Of a DNA stretch of 64,000 nucleotides, positions 14,284 through 22,819 are shown piece after piece (positions within the stretch are counted from its first letter, which is position 1; the number at the start of each line of letters is the position of its first letter). The stretch comes from a bacterium 1xD8-48 (GTDB lineage: Bacteria > Bacillota > Clostridia > Lachnospirales > Lachnospiraceae). A program made the position numbers and the translations under genes. The notes beneath the pieces were generated by a model. That model was not told the origin of the DNA. It was given only the letters and a program-made list of their open reading frames with translations, and made no database searches. The DNA lies in the NCBI GenBank assembly GCA_009917455.1, contig QZDS01000026.1:1-64000 (forward strand), given 5' to 3'.

Positions 14284-15750
14284 ATGCTGACAGTGGCTGA
14301 AATAAAGCATTTTATAGACGAGGATGCATCCTCAGAAAAGAAAAAGATGGCAAAACTGGGAATGAAATATTATGAGGGTGAGCATAAAATCATGGGGTCA
14401 CGCCTTTTTTATGTGGATGCCGATGGAAAAGTCCAAGAGGACCTTTTAAGGAGTAATATAAAGATTTCACACCCCTTTTTTACAGAGTTGGTTGACCAGC
14501 AGGTGCAGTATATGCTTTCCGGAGACGGAGATTTTATCAAATCGGATATGCCTGAACTGCAGGAAAAGCTGAATGTTTATTTTGATGATTCTTTCTGGGC
14601 GGAAGTGTATGAAATGCTTACCGGATGCATTGCCAAGGGTTTTGATTATATGTACGCTTATCAGACCGCAGATGACAGGATTGGTTTTCAGTGGGCAGAT
14701 TCCATGGGAGTGGTGGAGGTCAGGGCAAAGGACACGGACGATAAGACAGAATACATGATATTCTGGTATATTGACCGTGTAGAAAAGGGTAAAAAGACCA
14801 TTAAGAGAATCCGTGTATGGGATAAGAAGCAGGTTTATTATTATGTCCAGGTGAATGACGGAGCAATCGTGGAGGATGCAGATGCGGAATTAAATCCGAA
14901 GCCTCATATCGTTTCAATTGAAAGCGGGGAAAGATACGGTTCCTCTTTTGGCTTTATCCCCTTTTTCAGACTGGACAACGGTTCAAAGCAGTTCAGTGGT
15001 TTAAAACCGATTAAAAGCCTGATAGATGATTACGATTTGATGGCCTGCAGCCTTTCAAATAATTTACAGGATTTTACAGATGCCATTTATGTTGTGTCAG
15101 GTTATCAGGGAGCAGACCTTGATGAAATGATTCAGAATATGAGAACCAAAAAGCATATCGGGGTAAATAAAGATGGCGGCGTAGAGATTAAGACAATAGA
15201 TATTCCCTATCAGGCGCGGCAGGCAAAGCTGGAACTGGATGAAAAGAATATTTACCGCTTCGGAATGGGGTTTAATTCCGCACAACTTGGGGATGGCAAT
15301 ATTACTAACATTGTAATTAAAAGCCGGTATGCACTGCTTGACTTGAAATGCAATAAGCTGGAAATCCGGCTGAAGGAATTTTTAAGAAAAATTATTAAGA
15401 TTGTGCTGGATGAAATCAACCGGAAGGAAGGTACAGATTACCGGATGAAGGATGTGTATTTCAGCTTCCAGCGTGAAGTAATGACCAATGCGCAGGACAA
15501 TGCACAGATAGAGCTTCTGGATGCACAGAAGCAGGGGCAGCTTCTTGATAATCTTTTGAAAGTAAGCAATATTGTTGATGAGGAAACGGTTATTCGGGAG
15601 ATTTGCGCAATATTGGATATTGATTATGACGAGGTAACAAGCAGGCTTCCGGCAGATGAGGAAAAAGAAGCAATAAAAACAGGCCAGGACTTAAAGAATC
15701 TTGTTCCTGATGATGGAGGCGGCGGTGCTGATGAACAGACGGCAGCTTGA
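14284..15750 (+). CDS. Portal protein (SPP1 gp6-like)
   Basis: The 488-residue product fits the SPP1-type portal family: an early KYYEGEHKIM, the wing block LVDQQVQYMLSGDG, and the crown/stem region FGMGFNSAQLGDGN followed by IVIKSRYALLDLKC. A dodecamer at the capsid vertex would admit DNA and join the tail. I chose ATG 14284 behind AAAGGCGGTG; a frame open from 14200 lies within terL and has no site. The C-terminus is acidic and glycine-rich. The MuF gene overlaps its last 20 bp. Confidence 0.92.
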   Translation: MLTVAEIKHFIDEDASSEKKKMAKLGMKYYEGEHKIMGSRLFYVDADGKVQEDLLRSNIKISHPFFTELVDQQVQYMLSGDGDFIKSDMPELQEKLNVYFDDSFWAEVYEMLTGCIAKGFDYMYAYQTADDRIGFQWADSMGVVEVRAKDTDDKTEYMIFWYIDRVEKGKKTIKRIRVWDKKQVYYYVQVNDGAIVEDADAELNPKPHIVSIESGERYGSSFGFIPFFRLDNGSKQFSGLKPIKSLIDDYDLMACSLSNNLQDFTDAIYVVSGYQGADLDEMIQNMRTKKHIGVNKDGGVEIKTIDIPYQARQAKLELDEKNIYRFGMGFNSAQLGDGNITNIVIKSRYALLDLKCNKLEIRLKEFLRKIIKIVLDEINRKEGTDYRMKDVYFSFQREVMTNAQDNAQIELLDAQKQGQLLDNLLKVSNIVDEETVIREICAILDIDYDEVTSRLPADEEKEAIKTGQDLKNLVPDDGGGGADEQTAA

Positions 15751-17194
15751 AGTGCAGAGAGACCATGCAGATGATGAAAAGAAGGTCATTCAGCAGCTAA
15801 AGCAGATATATGCGCAGGCAAGGAAGGACTGTGAGGCGAAAATCCGGGCGCTTTCCGGAAGGACGGACATGGAAAATTTACAGTCTATTATCTGGCAGAG
15901 GCAGTATCAGGATGCGCTAAAGGCGCAGCTTGACGGAATCCTTGATATCCTTAATGCAAATTCTTTTAAAACGATTGCTGATTATCTGGGAGAATGCTAT
16001 GAAAACGGATTCTTCGGGACACTGTATGATTTGCAGGGGCAGGGAATCCCACTGATATTTCCCATTAATCAGGAAGAGGCAACAGAGGCTTTGCATGTAG
16101 ATTCAAAGATATCACAGGGGTATTACCAGAGGCTTGGGGAAGATGCTTCTGCTTTGAAAAAATCAATCCGGGCTGAGCTTTCAAGAGGCATTGTCAATGG
16201 GGAATCATGGAACCAGATTGCGGTACATATAGCGAACGGCATGAACAGTCCGTTTAATAAGGCGTTTAATAATGCTTTGCGGATTGCAAGGACAGAGGGG
16301 CACAGGGTACAGCAGGAAGCTACCTGGCATTGCCAACAGCGGGCAAAGAGAAAAGGGGCCGATGTGGTAAAACAATGGGATTCCACTCTTGATGGCGCCA
16401 CAAGGCCGCATCATGTGGAGCTGGACGGCCAGGTGAGGGAACTTGAGGAACCATTTGAAGTGGCGGGACATACAGCAATGTACCCCGGGGGCTTTGGCAT
16501 AGCAAGCGAGGATATTCATTGCCGGTGCATTTCACTGCAGAGGGCCAGATGGGCATTATCGGAAGAGGAAATTTATGATAAATGGAACGGGGATAAAAAT
16601 GAACTTGTCAGGGTAAAAGCAAAGACTTATAATGAATTTAAGGAAAAAGTAAAAACACATCTGATGAAGATAAAGTTTCCTGATGATGTGTATAAAATCA
16701 GGGGGGTTACAAAAGAAGTTCGTAAAGAACTGGAAAGTGCATTGCAAAAGTTAAAGTCAGAATACGATATTCGATTAAATTCTATCTTTGTTGAGAAGAC
16801 AGATGAAAAAGATATTTTTGTTACAGGGTACCATGATGGCGTAGTTGATATGATAATTAATCAAAATGCTGATTTTAATGAAATTATCCGTAGGATTCCG
16901 CAGTATTATGCAATAGGAAAATTTGCCGGGAAATCTCTTGAGGATTATATGGCTCACGAAATGGCTCATGTTATGCTTTATCAGGATTGCAAAAGTGATA
17001 ATGAATACTGCGCCAAATATCAGCAGATAGAAAATTTATATGATATCATGGCGGGAATATCAGGGTATGCGGATAAATTACAATCGGGAAATGAAGCACT
17101 TGCAGAGGCATTTGTCAGAGTGCGAAACAATGAAAGCATTTCACCAATAGTAAAAGTATTAGTGGAATCTTATTTTGGAGGGTTAAAGAAGTGA
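15731..17194 (+). CDS. MuF/SPP1 gp7-type head protein fused to a zincin-like domain
   Basis: This 487-residue protein has two parts. Residues 1 to about 280 are the MuF minor-head domain, ending with ARTEGHRVQQEATW, QWDSTLDGATRPHHVELDG and EDIHCRCISL. The remaining 200 residues are an extra domain with AHEMAHVML, an HExxH zinc-protease motif at H409-E410-H413, and a candidate third ligand in NEALAEAFVRVRNN (E455 or E459). MuF proteins are known to carry C-terminal toxin or enzyme domains delivered with the phage DNA, and I infer such a role here. Peptidase activity and target are unknown. Base composition is more AT-rich in the extra domain. Confidence 0.85.
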   Translation: MNRRQLEVQRDHADDEKKVIQQLKQIYAQARKDCEAKIRALSGRTDMENLQSIIWQRQYQDALKAQLDGILDILNANSFKTIADYLGECYENGFFGTLYDLQGQGIPLIFPINQEEATEALHVDSKISQGYYQRLGEDASALKKSIRAELSRGIVNGESWNQIAVHIANGMNSPFNKAFNNALRIARTEGHRVQQEATWHCQQRAKRKGADVVKQWDSTLDGATRPHHVELDGQVRELEEPFEVAGHTAMYPGGFGIASEDIHCRCISLQRARWALSEEEIYDKWNGDKNELVRVKAKTYNEFKEKVKTHLMKIKFPDDVYKIRGVTKEVRKELESALQKLKSEYDIRLNSIFVEKTDEKDIFVTGYHDGVVDMIINQNADFNEIIRRIPQYYAIGKFAGKSLEDYMAHEMAHVMLYQDCKSDNEYCAKYQQIENLYDIMAGISGYADKLQSGNEALAEAFVRVRNNESISPIVKVLVESYFGGLKK

Positions 17195-17412
17195 GGCTGC
17201 CGAATTGTGATTTTTGTAAACATTTTCATAAGAATAAGGATGATAAGATGTGCTGTGATGCTTTCCCTACTGGAATTCCGCCAGAAAAAATAACATGGGG
17301 AAATGAGAATGCTGAATGCGCAAACGGAATAAAATATGAAAAAGAGGGTGGTCTGCAGGGAGAATTTGTTCCAGAGAAAGGTAGCTTATTGGAAAAAATG
17401 TATCGAATTTAA
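17191..17412 (+). CDS. Small cysteine-rich protein following the MuF-zincin gene
   Basis: The 73-residue protein starts at GTG 17191 and overlaps the MuF stop by 4 bp. It has CDFCKHFHKN, then MCCDAFPTGIPPEKITWG and a later cysteine, so it may bind zinc. Its tight coupling to the effector-like MuF, and a terminator right after it, make it a candidate immunity or partner protein. That function is a guess from context; the CDAFP-GIP pattern also occurs in proteins of unknown function elsewhere. Confidence 0.6.
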   Translation: MRLPNCDFCKHFHKNKDDKMCCDAFPTGIPPEKITWGNENAECANGIKYEKEGGLQGEFVPEKGSLLEKMYRI

Positions 17413-17429
17413 GAAGCGATTTAGGATAG

Positions 17430-17457
17430 AAAAGACAGTCAAACGGCTGTCTTTTTT
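17430..17457 (+). terminator. Intrinsic terminator inside the head operon
   Basis: AAAAGACAGTC (17430-17440) pairs with GGCTGTCTTTT (17445-17455) over 11 bp with one G-U, loop AAAC, followed by a T6 run. It would reduce transcription between the MuF pair and the scaffold, or be overridden late in infection. Confidence 0.8.
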
Positions 17458-17582
17458 ATATGCCCCAAACCGGATACATGGCATTAAAACTGTAAGCCGG
17501 AATATCTCTTGCGTACAGAGAAAAAAACAGGCGCTGCATGGCGGGAGAAACCGCATAAAACGGAATGCATGAAAGGAAAAAT

Positions 17583-18194
17583 ATGAAACTCGAAGAACTG
17601 TTAAGCAAGGAACTCTATGAACAGGTTAAGGCGGCAATTGATGCGGCAAATGCGAAAGAACCGGATAAGCTGAAACATATAAGGTATGCGGATTTATCGG
17701 AAGGAAATTATGTTTCCAAAGAAAAGTATGCGTCACTGGAAACGGATAACGGCTCCATAGCCGAACAGCTGAAAACCGCGCAGGGGCTGATTGAGCAGTT
17801 GAAAAAGGGCACAGGTGATAACGAAGCACTGCAGGGAAAAATTACGGAATACGAGGGAACCGTTTCGGCGTTGCAGGAGCAGCTGAAACAGGAAAAACTT
17901 GATTCCGCTGTAAAAATTGCGCTTTTGGAGTCCGGCTGTAAGGACATAGATTATATCTCCTTTAAGCTGAAAGAAAAAGGCGAGCTGTCACTTGATGAGG
18001 CCGGAAAAGTCAAAAGCATGGATGATAAGCTGGCGGCACTTAAGACACAGTATCCGACACAGTTTGAAAGCTCCAAAGGCGGCAGAATCGAAGAGGACAG
18101 ACTTCCGGGAGCTGATGATAAAAGCGGCGGAGCAGAAGCTCCCAAAACACTGGCAGAGGCGTTGAAACAAAGATATGAGGAAAACGCAGAGTAA
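17583..18194 (+). CDS. Scaffold protein (phage GP20-like)
   Basis: The 203-residue protein from ATG 17583 (AAAGGA upstream; ATG 17565 is an alternative) has a long coiled-coil region at residues 40-115 (SIAEQLKTAQGLIEQLKK, then TVSALQEQLKQEKL) and the conserved KIALLESGCKDIDYI block of GP20-type scaffolds. Scaffolds guide capsid assembly and leave before DNA enters. The place before the major capsid gene fits. The C-terminal 30 residues are charged and probably bind capsid. Confidence 0.88.
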   Translation: MKLEELLSKELYEQVKAAIDAANAKEPDKLKHIRYADLSEGNYVSKEKYASLETDNGSIAEQLKTAQGLIEQLKKGTGDNEALQGKITEYEGTVSALQEQLKQEKLDSAVKIALLESGCKDIDYISFKLKEKGELSLDEAGKVKSMDDKLAALKTQYPTQFESSKGGRIEEDRLPGADDKSGGAEAPKTLAEALKQRYEENAE

Positions 18195-18219
18195 AGAAAG
18201 GTTAAAAAGGTGAAGAATT

Positions 18220-19254
18220 ATGGCAGTTATGACATTAGATGAATTGAAAAAAGGGATGGAGGACAAGGTTTTTGACCAGATTGTGGACATTTTTCTCAGG
18301 CAGTCGGCCATTCTGCAGAAATTGCAGTTTGACGACTGTGTCTCCGCATCCGGGGGTGGCTCAACTATGAAATATAAATATCTTCGTAAAGTTCTCCCCG
18401 CAATGGCCCAGTTTCGAAAATTAAATGCGCCTTATACGGCGTCCACCGCAACAAAAAAGGAATTTGAGGCCAGCCTTGCCATTATGGGCGGTGAAGTCCA
18501 GCTTGACAGGGTATTAAATAAGGTGGCAGGGAAATTTGATAACCTTGCCTACCAGATTGAGGAACACATTAAAGCAGTGGTTTCTCTTTTCCATTATACC
18601 CTGATTAACGGTGATGCCGCTGCCACGTCTGCGACAGATAATCCTGAATTTGAGGGACTTGATTCCATGCTGGCGGGAACTTCTACCGAGTTTGGCACTG
18701 AAAAGGTAATTGATTTGTCTAATATCGAAAAGCTGAAAGCCAATGCAGATGAATTTTACGAGGCGCTGAATCTGCTGATTAGAACTACGGACGCAGATGC
18801 GCTTCTTTTAAACACGGAGGCAATAGCGAAGATTCAGACGGTAGCAAGGGTTCTTGGCTACAAGACCGAATCAGAGACCGCCTTTGGGAGAAAGATTACC
18901 AGTATTGACGGCGTTCAGTTTATGGACTTGCAGAATCATTATATCGTTTCGGGAGAAGGTGCTTCGGCAAAAACTGCTGTGAATGCGGTTGTGAAAAAGG
19001 GAATTTCCCGGAAGGTCGGCTCTGGTGAATCAGTTCCGGACACAACCGGGCTGACAGATATTTATGCAGTTAAATTTGACGCGAATGACGGTTTCCATGG
19101 AATCAGCTTAAACGGCAGCGCGGTTATCGACAAGTATCTGCCTGATTTCAATAAGCCGGGCGTGATGAAGAATGCCGAGGTTGAAATGATTGCCGCTACT
19201 GTGCTTAAGAACACGGAGCATGCAGGTGTACTCAGAAATATTAAAATTGCGTGA
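18220..19254 (+). CDS. Major capsid protein (HK97-fold type)
   Basis: At 344 residues and directly after the scaffold, this is the major capsid protein. It opens MAVMTLDELKKGMEDKVFDQIVDIFLRQS-like and has KVLPAMAQFRKLNAPYTA and ASLAIMGGEVQLDRV, as in other Clostridia phage capsids. A later ALLLNTEAIAKIQTVARVLG stretch is the typical A-domain helix. No protease gene is nearby and the N-terminus is short, so the subunit is probably not cleaved. Confidence 0.85.
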   Translation: MAVMTLDELKKGMEDKVFDQIVDIFLRQSAILQKLQFDDCVSASGGGSTMKYKYLRKVLPAMAQFRKLNAPYTASTATKKEFEASLAIMGGEVQLDRVLNKVAGKFDNLAYQIEEHIKAVVSLFHYTLINGDAAATSATDNPEFEGLDSMLAGTSTEFGTEKVIDLSNIEKLKANADEFYEALNLLIRTTDADALLLNTEAIAKIQTVARVLGYKTESETAFGRKITSIDGVQFMDLQNHYIVSGEGASAKTAVNAVVKKGISRKVGSGESVPDTTGLTDIYAVKFDANDGFHGISLNGSAVIDKYLPDFNKPGVMKNAEVEMIAATVLKNTEHAGVLRNIKIA

Positions 19255-19277
19255 CAGGAAAGGAAGGGTGATGAAAT

Positions 19278-19547
19278 ATGGCAGGTAGAAAAACGGAAAC
19301 AGGGCAGACAGCGGTACAGGAAAACCTTACAGAAGCGCTTTCTGTAACGGCGTCGGAAAATGCGGCAGAGGAAAGCCAGGAAACAGAGAAAGAAAAGTCC
19401 TGGATAGTGGAAATTGTAAACAATCCGGATTATTGCGGGGTCGGGGCAGGGGGCATTCAGTTTGCCAATGGGCAGGCCTTAATCAAATCCGAAAGAATGG
19501 CCGCATGGTTTAAAGAGCATAAGGGTTACAAAGTAGCTGAACAGTAA
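19278..19547 (+). CDS. Small post-capsid structural protein
   Basis: The 89-residue protein has a disordered, acidic N-terminal half and a folded C-terminal half with IVEIVNNPDYCGVGAGGIQF and an ending GYKVAEQ. Proteins with this C-terminal block often follow the capsid gene in Firmicutes phages; a decoration or connector role is inferred, not known. Good AAGGAAGGGTG upstream. Confidence 0.6.
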   Translation: MAGRKTETGQTAVQENLTEALSVTASENAAEESQETEKEKSWIVEIVNNPDYCGVGAGGIQFANGQALIKSERMAAWFKEHKGYKVAEQ

Positions 19548-19567
19548 AAGAAAAGGCGGGAACCTGT

Positions 19568-20095
19568 ATGATAATAAAAAGTGAAACGCTGGCAGCAATG
19601 GAGGAATTTAAGGGGATGGATATTAATGCCCTTTCCACGAAGCTGGAAGCAATTGAAAGTCTTATCAGGTCGTATACCAACAATAACTTTCAAAACCGTA
19701 TGATGCGGATGGAAGTCCCGGCAGTCAATGGAGTGCTGCTGGGGCATTCGCCTTATTTTGAAATAGGGGATACCCTGCAGATATCTCAGTCCACGGTAAA
19801 TGACGGCCTGTATGCGGTAAAAGAGATTACGGAATATGCCGTTTCTCTGGATAAAAAGCTGTATGATTCTCCGCTTAACACGGCGACGAAAGTAATTTAT
19901 CCCGCAGACGTGAAAAAGGGCGTTATTGACCTGATGATATGGGAGAAAAATAACCGGCAGAAAGTGGGTATCAAATCGGAAACCTTATCACGTCATTCAG
20001 TTACCTATTATGACCAGGATTCAAATAATCAGGTTATGGGGTATCCGGTATCTTTACTTGGTTTTCTGAAACCATACGTGAAGCCGAGGTTTTGA
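19568..20095 (+). CDS. Head-tail connector protein
   Basis: The 175-residue protein sits where the gp15/gp6-type head-tail connector normally lies, two genes after the capsid. Its N-terminal helical block with KLEAIESLIRSYTNNNFQNR is characteristic, and DLMIWEKNNRQKVGIKSETLSRHSV matches the usual C-terminal block. Twelve copies would bind under the portal. It overlaps the next frame by a few bases. Confidence 0.8.
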   Translation: MIIKSETLAAMEEFKGMDINALSTKLEAIESLIRSYTNNNFQNRMMRMEVPAVNGVLLGHSPYFEIGDTLQISQSTVNDGLYAVKEITEYAVSLDKKLYDSPLNTATKVIYPADVKKGVIDLMIWEKNNRQKVGIKSETLSRHSVTYYDQDSNNQVMGYPVSLLGFLKPYVKPRF

Positions 20096-20097
20096 TT

Positions 20098-20454
20098 ATG
20101 AATATTGGAGGAAATAAAGAAGCAGTTATTCAGGTAAAGGACATTACGAATAATGAAATCGGAGAGGATGTTCCGATATGGATGAATGCATTGCCCGTTA
20201 TGGGGTGGCTGGATTTAATGACGGGTGATTCGGGGAGCGAGAAATATAACGCTAAAATGCAGGAATCCACCCATATTTTTCTGTGTGATTATTTTCCATT
20301 GGCATATTCCGGGGATGAAAAGGAGGAAATAAAAATCACGCCAGGAAACAGTCGGATAATAGTAGAAGGTGAGATTTATGAGGTAACTCTTTATGACGAC
20401 CCGATGGGACTGCATGAGCAGCTTGAAATTTTCCTGAAATTCACAGGAGGTTAG
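20098..20454 (+). CDS. Head closure / head-tail adaptor protein
   Basis: The 118-residue product begins at ATG 20098 with GAGG eight bases upstream (TTG 20092 would also fit). It is beta-rich, with ESTHIFLCDYFPL and SRIIVEGEIYEVTLYDDPMG, typical of head-closure proteins (SPP1 gp16-like) whose C-terminal strand reads LEIFLKFTGG. It follows the connector in the expected order. The family is inferred mainly from position and pattern. Confidence 0.75.
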   Translation: MNIGGNKEAVIQVKDITNNEIGEDVPIWMNALPVMGWLDLMTGDSGSEKYNAKMQESTHIFLCDYFPLAYSGDEKEEIKITPGNSRIIVEGEIYEVTLYDDPMGLHEQLEIFLKFTGG

Positions 20455-20457
20455 TGC

Positions 20458-20937
20458 ATGGCAGTTGAGTTTGTTGATAATAGTATGAAGTGCAAAAACA
20501 TGATTAACGGTTCCTGTACTGTGTGGCTGTACGAGGCTTGTGGCGAGCTTGAAGCGCAGGTAAAGCGAAATTCCAAACGTGTTACAGGCGGCACGGCGGG
20601 CTCCTTTGGTTACAGAGTGGATGAGGCGGCCCTGAACGGTTATGTGGGCTCAAATATGGAAAACGCTATCTGGGAAGAATTTGGCACCGGGGAATATGCC
20701 CTTGACGGAAATGGGAGAAAAGGCGGATGGTGGATAAAGGTTGGAAATGGCCGAAATCAGATTCCCCTTGCGATTGCAAAGAGGTATGGATGGGTGAAAG
20801 TCAGAAAAGACCAAAACGGAAATCTTACCTACGTGTTTACTAAAGGAAAAAAGCCAAAAAGGCCATTATTTAAAGCATTTACTTCTTTAAAAAGCCGGCT
20901 GGTGCGTCGGGCAGAAGAATTGTTTGGGAGTATGTGA
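20458..20937 (+). CDS. HK97 gp10-like tail joining protein
   Basis: The 159-residue protein has the typical YVGSNMENAIWEEFGTGEYA and PLFKAFTSLKSRLVRRAEELF blocks of HK97-gp10-type minor tail/neck proteins. AGGAGG lies before the ATG. It shares the TGATG stop-start junction with the next gene. Confidence 0.85.
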   Translation: MAVEFVDNSMKCKNMINGSCTVWLYEACGELEAQVKRNSKRVTGGTAGSFGYRVDEAALNGYVGSNMENAIWEEFGTGEYALDGNGRKGGWWIKVGNGRNQIPLAIAKRYGWVKVRKDQNGNLTYVFTKGKKPKRPLFKAFTSLKSRLVRRAEELFGSM

Positions 20938-21335
20938 TGCAAAAGGTTCTTAAATTTATAAATGCAGAAATGAAAAAGGCGGGAGTTGAATACTATTTTC
21001 AGAAAAATAAGAAACCAAAACCAACATATCCGTATTTTGTGGGTGAGTTGGTTCCGTCAGAACCAGTGACAGAGGATGGAGAAAAAGAGTTTACCCTTAT
21101 CCTGGATGGATTCACAAGAGAAACATCAGCCAGTGAAGGAACACTCCTGGAATTATTATTGGAAGCGGAGAAAATCGAAGAACATTTTCCACAGGTGGAA
21201 GGATTGTCCGCATTGTCTGGAAATCAGGCGATTGCGGTTTTTTACTGCAATTGTCAGCCGGTGGAATCAGGAAATGAACAGCTACAGAAAGTACAGGTTA
21301 ATTTAACAATAAAAACATGGAAAGGCGGTAAGTGA
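20937..21335 (+). CDS. Tail terminator / completion protein
   Basis: The 132-residue product begins at ATG 20937 (GTG 20934 also possible). Its position between gp10-like and major tail proteins, its length and the C-terminal strand KVQVNLTIKTWKGG fit a tail terminator that caps tail tube growth. YFVGELVPSEPVTEDGEKE is typical of the Firmicutes subfamily. Sequence support beyond this is modest. Confidence 0.7.
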   Translation: MQKVLKFINAEMKKAGVEYYFQKNKKPKPTYPYFVGELVPSEPVTEDGEKEFTLILDGFTRETSASEGTLLELLLEAEKIEEHFPQVEGLSALSGNQAIAVFYCNCQPVESGNEQLQKVQVNLTIKTWKGGK

Positions 21336-21337
21336 TT

Positions 21338-21973
21338 ATGGCTTTATTTAAAGGTCTTAAGAAATCGGGAATAACAGAGAGAACCCCCAAATCCCTGATG
21401 ATAGGGGCAGGGACAATTTATAAAAATCTGCGTTGGGACACGGAAAAAAAGGCGTGGAGCGGTGAGATTTTCGGTGCCACATCCGGCGGTAACAGCTTCA
21501 AACTTACACCGAATATCGTCACCATTGAAGTAGATGGCGCAACGGTGGAGACAAGAGGTCTGACACATAAGCAGGGAGAAACGGCAGAGCTCACAATTAA
21601 TCTTGTGGAAGTCAGCATCGGCTCCCTGAAACTGGCTATGATTGGAGAAGAGGTGGAGTCCGAAGCCGAAGGCTTTACCAAACTGGCTACGAAGTCCGCG
21701 ATTGAAGATTCTGACTACGCTGATAATATAGCCTTTGTGGGCTTTCTTGTGGATAATACACCTATTATTATTATCATGGAAAATGCCCTTTGCACTTCGG
21801 GACTTGAGTTATCCGGAAAGAATAAAGAGGCAACGGTGATTCCGGCAACATTCAAGCCCTATGCTGATTTCGGGGAGGATACTTCTCAGGACACGCTTCC
21901 TGTATATATTTATTACCCCGGCAATGCAGGCGGCAATGAAAATAATTCAGGGCCGGATGAAGCAAAAGCATAA
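21338..21973 (+). CDS. Major tail tube protein
   Basis: The 211-residue protein from ATG 21338 (AAAGGCGGTAAG upstream) opens MALFKGLKKSGITERTPKSL and has TPNIVTIEVDGATVETRGL, typical of Clostridia siphophage tail tube proteins. It forms the stacked hexamer tube. The C-terminal tail is acidic and glycine/asparagine rich. The gene order (terminator, tube, chaperones, tape measure) supports the call and makes a long non-contractile tail likely. Confidence 0.85.
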   Translation: MALFKGLKKSGITERTPKSLMIGAGTIYKNLRWDTEKKAWSGEIFGATSGGNSFKLTPNIVTIEVDGATVETRGLTHKQGETAELTINLVEVSIGSLKLAMIGEEVESEAEGFTKLATKSAIEDSDYADNIAFVGFLVDNTPIIIIMENALCTSGLELSGKNKEATVIPATFKPYADFGEDTSQDTLPVYIYYPGNAGGNENNSGPDEAKA

Positions 21974-21998
21974 TACCGGAAAAGGATGGTGAGAAATT

Positions 21999-22511
21999 AT
22001 GAATGATGTTGCCTGTGCAAACAGTGGAAACAAAGAAATAACAGCCGTTGTACCTTCACCGGAAACAGAGGAAAAGCCGTATAAATTTCGGAAACTGAAC
22101 AGTACGGATTTATTTCCCATGATTAAGGTTATCAGCAAGGTAGGTGTTGACGAACTGATACGGGCTTTTGATGATGAAGTGGTAAGTGAAATCAGAGATG
22201 CCAGAGAACAGGGTGAAGCGGAGCAGAAAAGCTCAGAAACAGATGAAAAGCTCCTTCAAAAGGAAGATACGTATTTCCTTGTTGGAGTAAAAATTGCGCT
22301 TAAGGTTGCCAATAAAATTTTGGAACGATTACCTTCCTGTGAGCAGGAAATATATTTGCTGCTTGCCAGTGTCAGCGGTATGACTGTGAAAGAAGTGAAA
22401 AATCTTGAAATCAACGTATTTATGGAAATGATTCTGGATTTTGTAACAAAAGAGGAATTCGCGGATTTTTTCAGGGTTGCTTCGAAATACATCAAACGGT
22501 TGGGGCTTTAG
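21999..22511 (+). CDS. Tail assembly chaperone, first part
   Basis: The 170-residue helical protein between tail tube and tape measure matches the chaperone pair of siphophages that coats the tape measure before tube polymerisation. FRKLNSTDLFPMIKVISKVG and LLLASVSGMTVKEVKNLE are family-like. It ends at TAG 22509-22511 only 5 bp before the second part in the -1 frame, a layout that in many phages uses programmed -1 frameshifting. I see no canonical slippery heptamer, only TTGGGGCTTTAG. Confidence 0.78.
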   Translation: MNDVACANSGNKEITAVVPSPETEEKPYKFRKLNSTDLFPMIKVISKVGVDELIRAFDDEVVSEIRDAREQGEAEQKSSETDEKLLQKEDTYFLVGVKIALKVANKILERLPSCEQEIYLLLASVSGMTVKEVKNLEINVFMEMILDFVTKEEFADFFRVASKYIKRLGL

Positions 22512-22516
22512 AATTT

Positions 22517-22807
22517 ATGGACTTGCTGCATAAACGGTACGCAAGTCCGTTTTCTTTTCTTGACAGCCTGATTTTTACCGGTCAGTTTGCCTCTTTTGTT
22601 GTATTTCTCTTGAATAAGGTGGAGGAGGAGAAAAGTGATTCTATGGCATGGGAGTTCTTTCTCCATAAGGTTTATGATAAATCCTTTTCGGAATTTAAAG
22701 AAGAGCTGTCCGCAAGAGCTGAAAAGACTGGTGTCATGGATGAAGCGAAAAAGGAAGAGATTATTGCACGTTCGGAGGATATTTTAAAAGGATTTTGCCT
22801 TGGATAG
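22517..22807 (+). CDS. Tail assembly chaperone, second part
   Basis: The 96-residue protein starts at ATG 22517 and carries KRYASPFSFLDSLIF and FLHKVYDKSFSEFKEEL, typical of the second tail chaperone frame in this phage group. The ribosome binding site is weak (GGGG 11 bases upstream), so it depends on coupling to the upstream stop or on a -1 frameshift. It ends at TAG 22807, 12 bp before the tape measure. Confidence 0.72.
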   Translation: MDLLHKRYASPFSFLDSLIFTGQFASFVVFLLNKVEEEKSDSMAWEFFLHKVYDKSFSEFKEELSARAEKTGVMDEAKKEEIIARSEDILKGFCLG

Positions 22808-22819
22808 CGGGGTGATGAT

